A stretch of DNA of 25,534 nt from JAUVRX01 sp049664225 (GCA_049664225.1 JBATEX010000090.1:1-25534); one strand, 5' to 3'. Positions 14,966 through 22,950 are shown, numbered from the stretch's first letter. Notes: generated by a model not told the origin, from the sequence alone. Numbers and translations are program-made.

Positions 14966-17854
14966 ATGATCGGTGAAACGGTCTCCCACTATCGCATCCT
15001 CGAGAAGCTCGGGGGTGGTGGGATGGGTGTGGTGTACAAGGCCGAAGATACGACACTGGGGCGCCTCGTCGCGCTCAAGTTCCTGCCGCCAGAGATCAGC
15101 CAGAATTCACAGCTGCTCGAGCGGTTCGTCCGCGAAGCCAAAGCTGCCGCCGCACTCAACCATCCTCACATCTGCACGATTCACGAGATCGGCGAGCACG
15201 ACGGAGCTCCGTTCATCGCCATGGAGCTCCTCGAAGGTCAGACGCTCAAGCACGCGATCGCCGGTGGACCGATGGCGGAGGATCAGCTGCTTCAGCTGGG
15301 TCGTCACGTGGCCGAGGCTCTGGTCGAGGCTCACGCGAAGGGAATCGTGCATCGCGACATCAAGCCGGCCAATCTGTTCGTTACCCGAATGGGGCATGCC
15401 AAGATCCTCGACTTCGGCCTCGCCAAGCTGGCTCCAACAGTCGGTGGCGTGGATGCGGTCGCAGGCCTCTCGACCGAACCGACCGAGGCTGACCTCACAC
15501 AGCCGGGCTCGGCAGTGGGAACGGTTGCCTACATGTCGCCAGAGCAGGCTCTCGGAGAGGAGGTCGATGCCCGCAGCGATCTCTTTTCGCTCGGCGCTGT
15601 TCTCTACGAGATGGCTACAGCGCGAAAGGCTTTCGATGGGGCTTCGCCAGTAGCGATCTTCGATGCGATCCTGCACAAAGAGTCGACATCCGTGGCGCGT
15701 ATCAACCCGGAGATCTCACCCGAGCTCGAGCAGGTCGTCGTCCGATTGCTTCAGAAGGACCGCGATTTGCGCCATCAGACGGCCGCCGACCTGGTGGCCG
15801 AGCTTCGACGTCTGGAGCATTCCTCGGCCTCTCAGCGATCGGCCACCTCTTTATCAGGTGCTTCGGCTGGTCCCTCTGCAGCGGCATCGATGAGGACAGA
15901 AGACACACCCTCTGAGGAGGTCTCCTCCAGCGGCTCGTCTACAGTCCAAGCCATCAACCGTGCTGGATCTCGCCACTGGAAAGCCATAGCCGCCGTCTTG
16001 CTGTTGCTTGGCCTGGCTGCCACGTTTTGGATGTGGAGCGCGAATCGCCAGCCAGCCCTCACCGAAGAGGACGTCTTGGTCTTGACTGACGTCGTCAACA
16101 CGACCGGCGATCCGGTCTTCGACAGTACGCTCAAGCAGGCTGTCGAGGTCAAGCTCCGCGAATCGCCCTTTCTGAACGTCTATCCGGACGCCAAAGTGCG
16201 CGAGACGCTCGAGCTCATGAAGAGATCCCCTGAGGAGCGGATCACGCAGGCGATCGGTCGCGAGGTCTGCCGCCGGCGAGGATTGAGAGCGATGGTCACG
16301 GGGCAGATCGCACTCCTGGGCGATCGCTACGTCATCGACCTCGAGGCCCTGGAGTGCGAGTCGGGGGAGACGCTGGCTCTCCACCAGGTCGAAGTCGGTT
16401 CGAAGGAGGAAGTCCTCGGCGCTGTGGGAGCTGCGACGACCCAGATGCGCAAACAGCTGGGTGAGAGCCTGGCGTCGATCAAGCACTTCGACACTCCTGT
16501 CGAAGAGGCCACCACGGCGTCGCTCGAGGCCCTGAAAGCCTACAGCCTAGGCCAGGAGCAAGTGACCGATGAAGCTGCGGAGCCCTTCTTCGAGCGTTCT
16601 CTGGAGCTCGATCCCAACTTCGCCGTGGCCTATTCGCGTTTGGGGACGATTTACAGGAACTTATGGGAGATGGAGAGGGCGGCGGAGTATCAGAAGCGGG
16701 CCTACGATCTGCGCGACAGAGTCAGCGAACGTGAACGCTTGTATATTACTGCGCACTTCTTCGAGTCCCTTGGAGATCTCGAGAATGAGGTCGAGACTCT
16801 CCAGCTCTTCACGCGAAGCTATCCCCGCGACTGGGTCGCACACCACAATTTGGCGCTCAAGTTGATGATGCTGGGCGACTACGAGCGTGCCCTGAGCAGC
16901 GCCCTGGAAGCCCTGCGGCTGGCGCCCGACAATGCTTTCGCAAATCACAAGGTCATGTGGGCCTATCGTTGTCTCGGTCGATCGGACGAGGCCAGGGCTA
17001 TCGGTCAGCAGGCGTTGGAGCGGGGATTGGACACCATCTATCTGCGCGAGAACCTCGCGCTGATTGCCGCCCTCGAAGGTGACGAGATGGCGCTTCGAGA
17101 GCACCTCGATTCCCAGCTGGGAACGGTCCACGAATCGAGAATGCTGGCGCTGGAAGGGTCACTAGAGGCCCAACGGGGCAAGATGGCCAGCGCGCGAGAG
17201 CTGATCGAGCGTGCTGAAGAAACAGATTTGCGGGAGGGCCTGACTGAGAGAGCTGCTCTATTCCCGGCTCAACTGGCCATGGCAGAGGCCGAGATCGGCG
17301 AGTCCTCCCGGGCCCGAGACAGTGCAGAGAGGTCTATGTCGTTGGCTCGCAGCATGGACGCGCTGCCCGCCGCTGCGCTGGCACTGTCCAGAATCGGCGA
17401 TCCTGCTGCCGCGACAGAGCTCATCGAAGAGATGACTTCGCGCTTCCCACATCACACCCAAATCCGCTCCGTTTGGATCCCGGCTATCGAAGCAACGCTG
17501 GCAATGCAGCAGGGAATGCCGGGAGAAGCGATTGCTGCGCTCGAGAGAGCGCGGGAGTACGAGCGGCGGTTACAGGTCACGATCTACCTGCGTGGGCTGG
17601 CTTATCTGGCCAACGGCTCGCCCGGCCTGGCCGCCTCCGAGTTCGATCGGCTTCTCGGTCCCGTCATGGGTGCTCGTTCGATCGAGATCGAGCGGCCGCT
17701 CGCTCATCTCGGCCTGGCCCGCGCCCATGCGCTCTCCGGCGATGTCATGGAGGCTCGAAAGGCCTACCAGACCTTCTTCGAGGTGTGGCAACAAGCTGAC
17801 GAGGACATTCCGATCCTGCTCGAAGCCCGAGCCGAGTACGAGAATCTCCAGTAG
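14966..17854 (+). CDS. Transmembrane Ser/Thr protein kinase with TPR sensor region
   Basis: This 962-aa eukaryotic-like (Hanks-type) kinase is of a design very common in Acidobacteriota. The cytoplasmic kinase domain (about 8-285) has a Gly loop GGGGMGVVYKAED (16-28), ATP-binding K38, HRDIKPAN with D131, DFG (149-151), and SPEQ (191-194) in the activation segment. A Ser/Thr/Ala-rich linker (about 286-335) precedes one membrane helix (about 338-357). The extracytoplasmic part starts with an adenylate-cyclase-associated-type domain (about 365-500, with DVVNTTGDPVFDSTLKQAVE) and continues with TPR-like helical repeats (about 520-960). The start ATG has no strong ribosome site. It is divergent from the efflux operon across about 250 bp. 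Substrates are unknown. Confidence 0.95.
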   Translation: MIGETVSHYRILEKLGGGGMGVVYKAEDTTLGRLVALKFLPPEISQNSQLLERFVREAKAAAALNHPHICTIHEIGEHDGAPFIAMELLEGQTLKHAIAGGPMAEDQLLQLGRHVAEALVEAHAKGIVHRDIKPANLFVTRMGHAKILDFGLAKLAPTVGGVDAVAGLSTEPTEADLTQPGSAVGTVAYMSPEQALGEEVDARSDLFSLGAVLYEMATARKAFDGASPVAIFDAILHKESTSVARINPEISPELEQVVVRLLQKDRDLRHQTAADLVAELRRLEHSSASQRSATSLSGASAGPSAAASMRTEDTPSEEVSSSGSSTVQAINRAGSRHWKAIAAVLLLLGLAATFWMWSANRQPALTEEDVLVLTDVVNTTGDPVFDSTLKQAVEVKLRESPFLNVYPDAKVRETLELMKRSPEERITQAIGREVCRRRGLRAMVTGQIALLGDRYVIDLEALECESGETLALHQVEVGSKEEVLGAVGAATTQMRKQLGESLASIKHFDTPVEEATTASLEALKAYSLGQEQVTDEAAEPFFERSLELDPNFAVAYSRLGTIYRNLWEMERAAEYQKRAYDLRDRVSERERLYITAHFFESLGDLENEVETLQLFTRSYPRDWVAHHNLALKLMMLGDYERALSSALEALRLAPDNAFANHKVMWAYRCLGRSDEARAIGQQALERGLDTIYLRENLALIAALEGDEMALREHLDSQLGTVHESRMLALEGSLEAQRGKMASARELIERAEETDLREGLTERAALFPAQLAMAEAEIGESSRARDSAERSMSLARSMDALPAAALALSRIGDPAAATELIEEMTSRFPHHTQIRSVWIPAIEATLAMQQGMPGEAIAALERAREYERRLQVTIYLRGLAYLANGSPGLAASEFDRLLGPVMGARSIEIERPLAHLGLARAHALSGDVMEARKAYQTFFEVWQQADEDIPILLEARAEYENLQ

Positions 17855-17889
17855 GCGACGATCTCTACGACCGCACTGACCGGAGTTGG

Positions 17890-17918
17890 TTGACACTCGC
17901 CAGCAGCGTCGCTATATT
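17890..17918 (+). promoter_or_regulatory. Sigma-70 promoter of tRNA-Ala
   Basis: A perfect TTGACA (17890-17895) and TATATT (17913-17918) are 17 bp apart. Transcription would start near 17925, about 14 nt before the mature tRNA. This is the expected arrangement for a strongly expressed stable RNA. Confidence 0.85.
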
Positions 17919-17938
17919 CCTCAGTCCTCGCCATTCGT

Positions 17939-18014
<76 letters not shown>

Positions 18015-18165
18015 TCTAGCTCTTCTGAGATCAATGAGATACGGGCCGGAGTCTGGGCGGGCTCTAGTGCCTGATCCTGTGTTCGAATCCCGTTGAGGAT
18101 CCCTGACGCTTACAGCGTGCTCTAGTGTTCCCGCATGCGCTTTCTGAAGGGGGCTCTTTGCTCGG

Positions 18166-18279
18166 GTGCCCATCACCACACGGACAATCGACGACATCCT
18201 CGTAATCTCAGTGAACGGTCCCTTGACGAGGGGGGGCAGGGCCGACGGCTTTGCGAGCCCCGAGCTCCAGGGAGAATGA
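18166..18279 (+). pseudogene. Possible truncated STAS (anti-sigma antagonist) fragment
   Basis: A 37-codon frame from GTG to TGA reads VPITTRTIDDILVISVNGPL and continues to about GG. The pattern resembles the first two strands of STAS-domain anti-anti-sigma proteins (I-T-x-R-x-I-x-D-x-L-V with G-x-L-T following). Nothing after the TGA continues the fold, so if real it is a 5' remnant. The ribosome site is poor. This rests on a short match and may be chance. Confidence 0.25.
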
Positions 18280-18433
18280 GCGATCGACCCGCGTGACCCC
18301 AGCAGAACAAGCTCTAGCCCAGGAGCCCGTTCGGTCGATACCGATCCGCAGCCGATTCCACAGTAAGTCAACTCTTCCCGTGGTAGTACCTCGGCAGCAG
18401 TAAACCGACTTAGCGGGGACCTCTCGTCACACT

Positions 18434-18449
18434 CGGCCAAATTTGGCCG
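18434..18449. promoter_or_regulatory. 16-bp perfect palindrome, candidate operator
   Basis: CGGCCAAATTTGGCCG is perfectly two-fold symmetric with an AT core, and its last base is 44 bp before the ATG of the DUF1611 gene. Position and symmetry fit a repressor operator for the gene pair that follows. No regulator gene is seen beside it. Confidence 0.5.
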
Positions 18450-18493
18450 GCAAGATTCTGTCGCCTCCTCTGAGCCCATCTCGAGGAGGGACG

Positions 18494-19690
18494 ATGTCCC
18501 AATACCCGCTCTTCACGTCGCCACACATACAGGATTCCCCTAGTGGACGCGCGGCCAAGGCCGCTGCCGCGTGGTCCGCGACACCAGCCAACGGTCGACA
18601 AGTGCGCGTCGCAACCGCAGTCGTGTACTGCGAAGGCAACTTCGGTTCCAGCGACGGCAAGACCGCCAATGGGCTCGTTCGTCACTCGGAGAAGTAAGCG
18701 ATCCGCTCGGTCATCGACAGCGAAAAGGCTGGCCTGGATGCCGGCGCGGTGCTCGACGGGGAGCCGAACGGCATCCCCATCTGTCGTGACCTCGGCGAGG
18801 CATTGGCGCAGGCCGGAGATTTGCCCGAGTACTTCATCTTCGGGATTGCGCCGGCCAGCGGCACATTGTCGACTGACGAGCGCGGCATCGTGCTCGAGGC
18901 CATAGGCCTTGGGATGAACGTCGTGAACGGCCTGCATGAGTTCCTGAACGACGACCCGGAGTTCAGAGCGGCCAGCGCGGCGAGCCATGTGAAGATCCTC
19001 GACGTCCGCAAGCCCCGCCCCAAGAAGGACCTGCGGTTGTTCAGCGGTCGCATCGCCCAGGTCACATGCCCGCGCATCGCCGTACTCGGAACCGACTGCG
19101 CCATCGGCAAGCGCACGACTTCCACCATCCTGACCCATGCCCTCAACGCCAGCGGTTTGAAGGCGGTGATGGTCGGCACAGGCCAGACGGGGCTGATCCA
19201 AGGTGCCCGCTACGGCATCGCGCTGGATGCCGTAGCGTCGCAGTTCTGCTCGGGTGAGCTCGAGGCGACCATCATCGAGGCGTTCGAGGGCGAGGACCCC
19301 GACGTCATCATCATCGAAGGGCAAGGTGCCTTGAGTCATCCGGCCTACTCGACCTCTGCCTTCATCCTGCGCGGCAGCTGCCCTGACGCGGTCGTGCTGC
19401 AGCACGCACCTGGAAGGCCCTATCGCTGCGATTTCGAAGAGATGACGATGCCAACGCCAGCCAGCGAGATCCATCTCATCGAAACCTTCGCCGATACCAA
19501 GGTCATCGGCCTCACGATCAACCATGAGCACATGACCGACTTCGAGGTCGCCGCGGCCATAAGACGCTACGAGCGTGAGCTCGGCATCCCCGCCACCGAT
19601 TCGCTGACCCGCCCGCCTGAGCATCTGGTGGACATGATCCTGGCGGCGTTCCCAGAGCTCGCTGAGAAGCAAATAGCCGCCGCGCGATGA
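18494..19690 (+). pseudogene. dgcN: DUF1611 / DgcN-type protein with in-frame TAA
   Basis: The frame starts at an ATG preceded by GAGGAGGG, runs 67 codons to NGLVRHSEK, stops at TAA (18695-18697), and continues in the same frame for 330 codons. The continuation (AIRSVIDSEKAGLDAGAVLD) is exactly the expected next segment, so one nonsense change splits an otherwise intact 398-residue protein. Homologues, as I recall them, have Tyr here, one base from TAA. The family is DUF1611. Its characterised member DgcN N-acetylates D-glutamate in a catabolic route. The C-terminal P-loop domain has GTDCAIGKRTTS. Its stop overlaps the next gene's ATG. It could be a recent pseudogene, a sequencing error, or a two-piece protein restarting at GTG 18749. 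Confidence 0.85.
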
Positions 19691-20769
19691 GCGCGCCCCG
19701 CTTGGAGATCGACCTCGTCAAGATCCAGCACAACGCCCGCTCACTGGTCGAACGACTGGCCGAGGGTGGAATCTCGGTCACGGGCGTTACCAAGGCAACC
19801 CTCGGCTCGCCCGAAGTCGCCGGCGCGTTGCTGCGTGCAGGAGTGCGCACGCTCGGCGATTCTCGCATCGAGAACATCGAGGCAATGCGGCGTGCACGCG
19901 TGCCTGCCTCGATGACCCTCATCCGTTCTCCGATGCTCAGTCAGGGGGATCGGGTCGTGGCGCATGCCGACGTGAGTTTCAACACCGAGCTCGACGTCAT
20001 CAGCAAGCTCTCGTGCGCCGCACAGAAGATGGGGAAGACGCACGGGATCGTGCTCATGGTCGAGTTGGGAGACCTCCGTGAAGGCATCCTGCCCGGCGAC
20101 CTCGAGTCCACCGTGCGTCAGGCGCTTCGCTTCCCGAACATCACGCTCGAGGGCATAGGCACCATTCTCGCCTGCCAGAGCGGAGTGGCACCCGACGCCA
20201 AGAACATGGCCGAGCTGTCCGCGCTGGTCGCTTCGATCGAGGCGACCAGCGGTGTCAAGCTCGGCATTGTCTCCGGAGGCAATGCCGCCAACCTCCCATG
20301 GGCGCTCAACGGCGCAGACAAGGGGCGCGTCAACGATCTCCGGCTGGGCGAATCACTCCTGCTCGGTCGCGAACCTCTGCGTCGCCAACCGATCGACTGT
20401 CTGCACACCGACGCCATCACGCTCGTCGCCGAGGTCATCGAGTCGATGATCAAGCCATCGCAGCCTTGGGGCAAGATCGCACAGACCGCGTTCGGGGAGA
20501 AGTCACCCGCGTTGGATCGGGGCGATATCTCGCACACGATCCTGGCCATCGGGCACCAAGATACCGATCCGCACGGTCTCCTTCCGCCTAGCGGGATCGA
20601 GATTTTGGGGGCTAGCAGCGACCACCTCATCACGGACTCCGGCCAGCAGCGCCTGTCCGTCGGCACCGAGGTGAGGTTCCAGCTCAACTACAGCGCGCTG
20701 GTGCGCGCCATGACCTCGCCCTTCGTCGCCAAAGTCATGCAGGTCCAGGCAGCCACATCGCCCGTGTGA
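19687..20769 (+). CDS. Alanine/ornithine racemase family PLP enzyme
   Basis: This 360-aa fold-type III PLP enzyme resembles the alanine racemase N-terminal barrel and the clostridial ornithine racemase group. The Schiff-base lysine is in VTGVTKATLG (K36). Later barrel motifs include SRIENIEAM, MVELGDLREGI, SGGNAANLPWAL and RLGESLLLGREPL. A C-terminal beta domain follows (about 245-360). Its ATG lies in ATGA overlapping the stop of the DUF1611 gene, so the two are translationally coupled. The pairing suggests interconversion of L- and D-amino acids feeding an acyltransfer step; glutamate is a guess from DgcN. If the upstream nonsense codon is real, polarity could reduce its expression. Confidence 0.85.
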   Translation: MSAPRLEIDLVKIQHNARSLVERLAEGGISVTGVTKATLGSPEVAGALLRAGVRTLGDSRIENIEAMRRARVPASMTLIRSPMLSQGDRVVAHADVSFNTELDVISKLSCAAQKMGKTHGIVLMVELGDLREGILPGDLESTVRQALRFPNITLEGIGTILACQSGVAPDAKNMAELSALVASIEATSGVKLGIVSGGNAANLPWALNGADKGRVNDLRLGESLLLGREPLRRQPIDCLHTDAITLVAEVIESMIKPSQPWGKIAQTAFGEKSPALDRGDISHTILAIGHQDTDPHGLLPPSGIEILGASSDHLITDSGQQRLSVGTEVRFQLNYSALVRAMTSPFVAKVMQVQAATSPV

Positions 20770-20770
20770 C

Positions 20771-20905
20771 GAGCGAGCTTCTCTGTACGGTGCGATCCGT
20801 GAGCTTGGTCGAGCGCTCAAGACCGTCCTCATCCTGGAGTACCTGCGCCAACAAGAGTTCCGCCAGCGCGCATTTTCCGCTTTAGGAAGGTTGCCCAGTC
20901 AATAG
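20771..20905 (+). pseudogene. Tn3-family transposase remnant (C-terminal DDE part)
   Basis: Immediately after the racemase stop an open frame of about 45 codons reads SLYGAIRELGRALKTVLILE and then YLRQQEFRQRAFSALGRLPS before TAG. The A-x-RELGR-x3-T-x3-L-x2-L-x3-E-x-R pattern is characteristic of the C-terminal region of Tn3-type TnpA, just before the usual LNKGE segment, which is lost here. It has no start of its own. It marks mobile-element debris at the right side of the amino-acid gene pair. Confidence 0.7.
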
Positions 20906-20977
20906 GGTGCCAGGCCTCACACCTCTGCGGCAGCCTAGAAGAGCGGGTTTGATCCGGCCAGAACCAAGGCCAAGTAG

Positions 20978-21003
20978 AAAAGGGCCCCCCTTGCGGAGGG
21001 CCC
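20978..21003 (-). terminator. Rho-independent terminator of the RRM gene
   Basis: On the minus strand GGGCCCTCC-GCAA-GGGGGGCCC folds into a stem with one mismatch and a GNRA-type loop, followed directly by TTTTCT. It lies about 55 bp past the stop of the RNA-binding protein gene and is the clearest intrinsic terminator in the window. Confidence 0.85.
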
Positions 21004-21020
21004 GAGGCAGATTCACCGGA

Positions 21021-21043
21021 GCCGAGGTCCCGAGAACCTCGGC
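21021..21043 (-). terminator. Second hairpin 3' of the RRM gene
   Basis: GCCGAGGT (21021-21028) and ACCTCGGC (21036-21043) form a perfect 8-bp stem with a 7-nt loop. It lies between the stop codon and the main terminator. It has no T-run of its own, so it may protect the mRNA 3' end. The stem resembles the 5' leader hairpin of the same gene (CGAGGT/ACCTCG core). Confidence 0.55.
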
Positions 21044-21055
21044 TGCGACTAGCGA

Positions 21056-21334
21056 CTAAAAGGACGGCCGGCTGTCGGAGCCGCCGCCGTCACGCCGTGG
21101 CCGCGCCTCGTTGACGGTGAGGCTGCGGTCACCGAGAGTGGTTCCGTTGAGTGCGCTGATCGCCGTGTCAGCGGTGGCGGGATCCATTTCCACGAAGCCG
21201 AAGCCCCGCGACTGACCGGTTTGGCGGTCGGTGATCAGTTTGACCGACTCGACAGTGCCGTGCTCGGTAAAGAGCTGGCGGAGATCGTCTTCGGTCGTGT
21301 TGAAGGACAGGTTGCCCACATAGATTTTCTTCAT
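21056..21334 (-). CDS. RRM-domain RNA-binding protein
   Basis: A 92-aa single-RRM protein of the bacterial/cyanobacterial Rbp type. RNP-2 is IYVGNL (4-9) and RNP-1 is RGFGFVEM (43-50), followed by a short basic, Gly-rich tail. Such proteins bind single-stranded RNA and are often cold-induced; the specific role here is unknown. The ATG at 21334 was chosen over an upstream in-frame start because family homology begins at MKKIYVGNL and a purine-rich GAGAGA precedes it. The gene is monocistronic, with a structured leader and a strong terminator. Confidence 0.93.
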   Translation of the reverse strand: MKKIYVGNLSFNTTEDDLRQLFTEHGTVESVKLITDRQTGQSRGFGFVEMDPATADTAISALNGTTLGDRSLTVNEARPRRDGGGSDSRPSF

Positions 21335-21355
21335 AGTCTCTCTTTTCCCTTGTTC

Positions 21356-21384
21356 GTGTAGCCGAGGTCGTAACCTCGCTACAC
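21356..21384 (-). promoter_or_regulatory. Stable 5'-leader hairpin of the RRM gene
   Basis: GTGTAG-C-CGAGGT pairs with ACCTCG-CTACAC around a CGTA loop: twelve base pairs with a single bulged C, lying 21-50 nt upstream of the ATG. It would form in either strand's RNA. Its position in the leader of an RNA-binding protein gene suggests a thermo-sensitive or autoregulatory element; the inner CGAGGT/ACCTCG core recurs in the 3' hairpin. Confidence 0.6.
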
Positions 21385-21398
21385 CGATTTGCCTACAC

Positions 21399-21410
21399 GA
21401 TTCCGGAATC
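21399..21410. promoter_or_regulatory. 12-bp palindrome upstream of the RRM gene
   Basis: GATTCCGGAATC is perfectly palindromic and is followed by another GGAATC half-site. It sits about 65 bp upstream of the RRM start codon and could be an operator. No clear -35/-10 pair was found nearby. Confidence 0.35.
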
Positions 21411-21757
21411 GGAATCTTCCGACCGAGCAAGTTCGCCTGTTGTCAGTTGGGAAAGCGGCTACTTCAGGAAGAACTCGGGATGCTTCAGGCTGCAGTGCAC
21501 CCACTTGGCAGAGCTATTTTGCTCGTCCCGTTCACACTACGGTAGTCGAAGACCGAAGTCAACGCCTGTCCCAGAGCAAGACCTTCGAGACTTTACGTCG
21601 TCAGAATATTCCGGACAGTCGGGGTCGATTTCTAAGAGACGGTTCGTGGTTTCGATCTAGGCGGCCTTGGCCGCCCGGTACTCCCTCTTTCTGCGCTGCA
21701 TCGTCAGCCGCTTGATCCTGGCCCTCTCGGACAGCACCTCTCGGTGTCTCCCCTCCG
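21411..21757. other. Intergenic segment, probable rearrangement junction
   Basis: No gene is supported here. A 7-bp-arm inverted repeat GGCGGCC/GGCCGCC with a 2-nt spacer lies at 21660-21675. A minus-strand frame ends at 21657-21659 with a basic tail (RIKRLTMQRRKREYRAAKAA), which could be the end of a lost gene, but it is too short to name. The TonB-receptor remnant begins at the right edge. Confidence 0.45.
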
Positions 21758-22159
21758 AACTCGAAGTGGCAGTGGAACCTCAATGGCATGTACCAGGTGA
21801 CTCCCGATCATCCCTGGGGGTTCAATGTGTCGGCCAACTTGACCGGTCGCGAGGGTTATCCGATCACCTGCATCCGCAGAACCTTCGGTTCGGACGGAGT
21901 CGGCCGAGAGACTATGGTGGTCGAGAATGTCGACGATTTCCGTTACGAGGATGTCTTTGTCGCGGATCTGCGACTCGAAAAGGAGTTTGCCGCGACCGGC
22001 AACATCGGCGTCACTTTTAGCATCGACGCCTTCAACATCTTCAACGAAGGCTATGTCCTGAGCTGCAACACCAATCTGAATTCGGGGAGCGCCGACTGGG
22101 TCAATGCAACACTATCGCCGCGTATCTTCCGACTCGGAGTTCGGGTCAATTGGCGGTGA
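21758..22159 (+). pseudogene. TonB-dependent receptor, C-terminal remnant
   Basis: The frame reads NSKWQWNLNGMYQVTPDHPW, then NLTGREGYPITC, DLRLEKEF, DAFNIFNEGYVLS and finally SPRIFRLGVRVNWR. These are the last barrel strands and terminal motif of large acidobacterial TonB-dependent receptors (usually near 1000 residues). Only about 133 codons remain. An in-frame TGA lies at 21713-21715, and there is no signal peptide, plug domain or ribosome site for the internal ATG at 21788. It is a 5'-deleted fragment, cut close to 21.75 kb. Confidence 0.8.
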
Positions 22160-22223
22160 GCGGCCGCCCTGGGCCTACTCGTGTATACTCGGGCGGCATT
22201 AACAACTCAGAGGAGGACCGGAG

Positions 22224-22766
22224 ATGTGGAAGATGCTGCAGCTGGCTGCGCTGTGCGTGCTCGCGCTGGTCGTGACGTCACCCTTGGTGGCGGGAGAGCT
22301 GACCGCACAGCAGGCGTTCGATCAATTGAAGAGTCTGCATGGCACCTGGGAAGGTCCGATAGAGGGTGAAGGTGGGGAGGCGGAGGCGGCAGCCAAAGCC
22401 GCCGGCCCTGCGACCCACGATATCCGGGTCTCTGCTGCCGGTACGGTGGTGATGGAAACCATGGGCCCCGGAACCGAACACGAGATGATCAACATGTACC
22501 ATCTCGACGGTGAAGACTTGCTTCTCACCCACTACTGTGCGGGCGGCAACCAGCCTCAGATGCGGCTCGACCTGGGCCAGAGCACGGCCGACCTGATGGT
22601 GTTCGAGTTCGTCGGTGGGACCAACCTCGACCCGGCTACCGACCACTACATCGGCTCTGCACGGATCGAGATCGTCGACAGCGATCATATGGAGAGTGTC
22701 TGGGGCTCCTATGCCGGTGGTGAGCGGGCCGCGACGATGACGTTTCATCTCGCGCGGGCTGACTAG
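22224..22766 (+). CDS. Secreted conserved hypothetical protein
   Basis: 180 aa from an ATG with a strong AGGAGG 7-8 nt upstream. A signal peptide (about 1-24, MWKMLQLAALCVLALVV core) is followed by LHGTWEGPIEGEGG and an acidic/Ala-rich loop. Alternating strands then end in TMTFHLARAD. The pattern (GTWEG, then VVMETMGPGTEHEMINMYHL, then DLLLTHYC) is that of small lipocalin-like beta-barrel proteins that monitor or bind small ligands, but I cannot name a family with confidence. It appears monocistronic; a weak TATACT box lies about 45 bp upstream. Confidence 0.8.
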   Translation: MWKMLQLAALCVLALVVTSPLVAGELTAQQAFDQLKSLHGTWEGPIEGEGGEAEAAAKAAGPATHDIRVSAAGTVVMETMGPGTEHEMINMYHLDGEDLLLTHYCAGGNQPQMRLDLGQSTADLMVFEFVGGTNLDPATDHYIGSARIEIVDSDHMESVWGSYAGGERAATMTFHLARAD

Positions 22767-22950
22767 TCGGTGTAGATCGAGGCCCTCGAGAGAGATCTAC
22801 AAACGCCTTTCGGTTCGCGGCATCAAGTCATGTAAACTGCGCGAATTCAATAGCTTGCGGGAGGAATAGCGGCCTTAGGGGTCGGATTGGCCAGATCGGC
22901 CAACATAGCTGCCACATCCCTCGAGCCGACTGGCCTTCAAGGAGAAACTA

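Larger units (their letters stand above)
18015..18493. other. Intergenic segment between tRNA-Ala and the DUF1611 gene
   Basis: About 480 bp without an intact gene. A minus-strand frame across it includes an antisense reading of the tRNA and is discarded. It contains GTTCGAATCCCGT (18081-18093), a near copy of the tRNA T-arm motif GTTCGATCCCGT (17991-18002). It also contains a short possible STAS fragment (18166-18279) and a palindrome (18434-18449). The mixture suggests a recombination scar. Confidence 0.55.

Noticed and set aside
18749..19690. Treating the DUF1611 3' part as an independent complete gene starting at GTG 18749
   Set aside because: No ribosome site precedes the GTG, and the family's N-terminal segment lies in the same frame directly upstream of the TAA.
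21511..21532. Plus-strand TTGGCAGAG...TTTTGCTC resembling a sigma-54 promoter
   Set aside because: The distance from the GG to the GC element is 14 rather than 12 nt, and no intact gene follows at a sensible distance.
21657..21740. Minus-strand basic peptide tail (RIKRLTMQRRKREYRAAKAA) as a transposase end
   Set aside because: Too short to assign to any family; noted only as a possible gene end at the rearrangement junction.
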